From contig JABISG010000142.1 in NCBI GenBank assembly GCA_018699955.1, forward strand, positions 1 to 53,405: a DNA stretch of 53,405 bases. Direction: 5' to 3'. The translations under genes were made by a program, and so were the position numbers. This document shows positions 52,656-53,405 of this stretch, piece by piece. The notes under the pieces are model-generated. The model worked only from the letters and a program-made list of their open reading frames with translations, made no database searches and was not told the origin of the DNA. Every line of letters starts with the position of its first letter. The stretch's first letter is position 1. The stretch is from Planctomycetaceae bacterium. Lineage in GTDB: Bacteria; Planctomycetota; Planctomycetia; Planctomycetales; Planctomycetaceae.

Positions 52656-53405
52656 ATGAAACAGAAGTTCGCAATCGCCGTTTCCGTAGTTTCGATGATT
52701 GTCGTAGCTGCAATTGTTTCCGGCAAACAATCGCCGAAGCCGAAGACAGAAACGACGAAGACAGCGACCGGAATTGTATTTGACGACGCGAACAATAACC
52801 TGCGGTTCGATGAGGGCGAGAAACCACTTTCCGGCATTCGCGTCTCCAACGGGCGGGACATCGTCCGGACCGGCGACGATGGTCGGTATCGATTGAGTGT
52901 GTCAGACGACACCATGCTGTTCGTCATCAAGCCGCGCGGCTGGCGGACCCCGCTCGATGAAAACAAGTTGCCCCAGTTCTATTACAACCACAAACCCAAA
53001 GGTTCGCCAAAACTCAAATATCCCGGCGTCTCGCCGACCGGCGCGCTTCCCAAATCGGTTGATTTTCCACTGTACGCGCAGAAGGAGCCGGAAGAATTCC
53101 GCGCGATACTGTTCGGCGATCCTCAGCCGCGAAACCAGAAGGAAATCGATTATATTTCGCACGATGTGATTGAAGAACTCGTCGGCACCGATGCCTCGTT
53201 CGGCGTGACGCTGGGGGACATTATGTTCGACGACTTGTCTCTGTTTCCCTCACTCTCGCGTTCGATCGCGCTGCTGGGAATCCCGTGGTATAACGTCATC
53301 GGTAACCACGACATCAACTACGATGCAACGCACGACCGGTTCAGCGACGAAACATTCGAGCGAGCCTTTGGGCCGGCTTACTATTCGTTCGATTACGGCC
53401 AGGTG
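52656..53405 (+). CDS. Calcineurin-like phosphoesterase, secreted, 5' part only
   Basis: Runs off the window; 250 codons are visible and all open. A signal peptide (MKQKFAIAVSVVSMIVVAAI) is followed by an SdrD_B-like beta domain (about 38-135: GIVFDDANNNLRFDEGEKPL, RTGDDGRYRLSV) and then the metallophosphoesterase core: FGDPQP (Asp metal ligand), GVTLGDIMFDD (GDxx) and IGNHDINY (GNHD). In similar proteins a C-terminal domain follows. AAAGG eight bases upstream supports the start. The protein is probably an exported phosphodiesterase or nucleotidase of unknown substrate. Confidence 0.88.
   Translation, partial: MKQKFAIAVSVVSMIVVAAIVSGKQSPKPKTETTKTATGIVFDDANNNLRFDEGEKPLSGIRVSNGRDIVRTGDDGRYRLSVSDDTMLFVIKPRGWRTPLDENKLPQFYYNHKPKGSPKLKYPGVSPTGALPKSVDFPLYAQKEPEEFRAILFGDPQPRNQKEIDYISHDVIEELVGTDASFGVTLGDIMFDDLSLFPSLSRSIALLGIPWYNVIGNHDINYDATHDRFSDETFERAFGPAYYSFDYGQV

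Overview
The window looks like the chromosome of a planctomycete (Planctomycetota). The evidence is family content: a secreted protein joining planctomycete cytochrome c, DUF1549 and DUF1553 type regions next to a DUF1501 Tat protein; a five-heme PVC-type cytochrome fused to a beta-propeller; a tetrahydromethanopterin-pathway formyltransferase; a CehA/McbA-type metallohydrolase; and a 1.2 kaa Pro/Lys/Glu/Asp/Gly-rich membrane protein. GC content is moderate to high. I see no phage, insertion sequence, CRISPR array or tRNA gene. Genus-level assignment is not possible by eye.

Layout. 1-8.5 kb: ftr, an SGNH hydrolase, a frameshifted NAD-dependent epimerase, a CehA-like hydrolase, then a long acyl-CoA dehydrogenase followed by a hydroxyacid-oxoacid transhydrogenase-type iron alcohol dehydrogenase. 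8.5-13 kb: a minus-strand set of uncharacterised membrane and zinc-ribbon proteins and a Tat-exported DUF3500-like protein. 13.4-18.2 kb: the cytochrome c/DUF1549/DUF1553 and DUF1501 pair, with an orphan antitoxin-like gene between them. 18.2-23.7 kb: an rRNA/tRNA 2'-O-methyltransferase, an RDD membrane protein, an MFS transporter and recG. 24-32 kb: a leucine-rich-repeat protein, a repeat-rich spacer, and a 1,868-residue surface protein that reads as an inverse autotransporter with a metalloprotease domain inside its beta-helical passenger. 32-37.7 kb: a minus-strand information-processing block which, in transcription order, is SRP RNA (ffs), dnaX, ybaB, recR, rpoN, birA. 37.7-49.5 kb: a phytanoyl-CoA dioxygenase-type protein, the 1.2 kaa membrane protein, a cupin/lipoprotein pair, an enolase homologue with changed active-site residues, and the multiheme propeller protein. 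49.5 kb to the end: an acyl-CoA carboxylase carboxyltransferase subunit, a second LRR protein, and the start of a calcineurin-like phosphoesterase.

Functional links. Acyl-CoA dehydrogenase, biotin ligase and the biotin-dependent carboxyltransferase all fit branched-chain or fatty acyl-CoA catabolism, although they are not adjacent. dnaX, ybaB and recR are a classic replication and repair neighbourhood, here preceded by the SRP RNA gene.

Most notable observations: (i) the inverse autotransporter with an embedded leishmanolysin-like metzincin; (ii) a nine-A run in dnaX at exactly the place where slippage would yield a 428-residue gamma-like product; (iii) a family of about 62-bp nested-palindrome repeats in at least four intergenic gaps plus a fragment at the left edge; (iv) the SRP RNA gene with a UAAC apical loop; (v) an enolase homologue lacking a usually invariant His.
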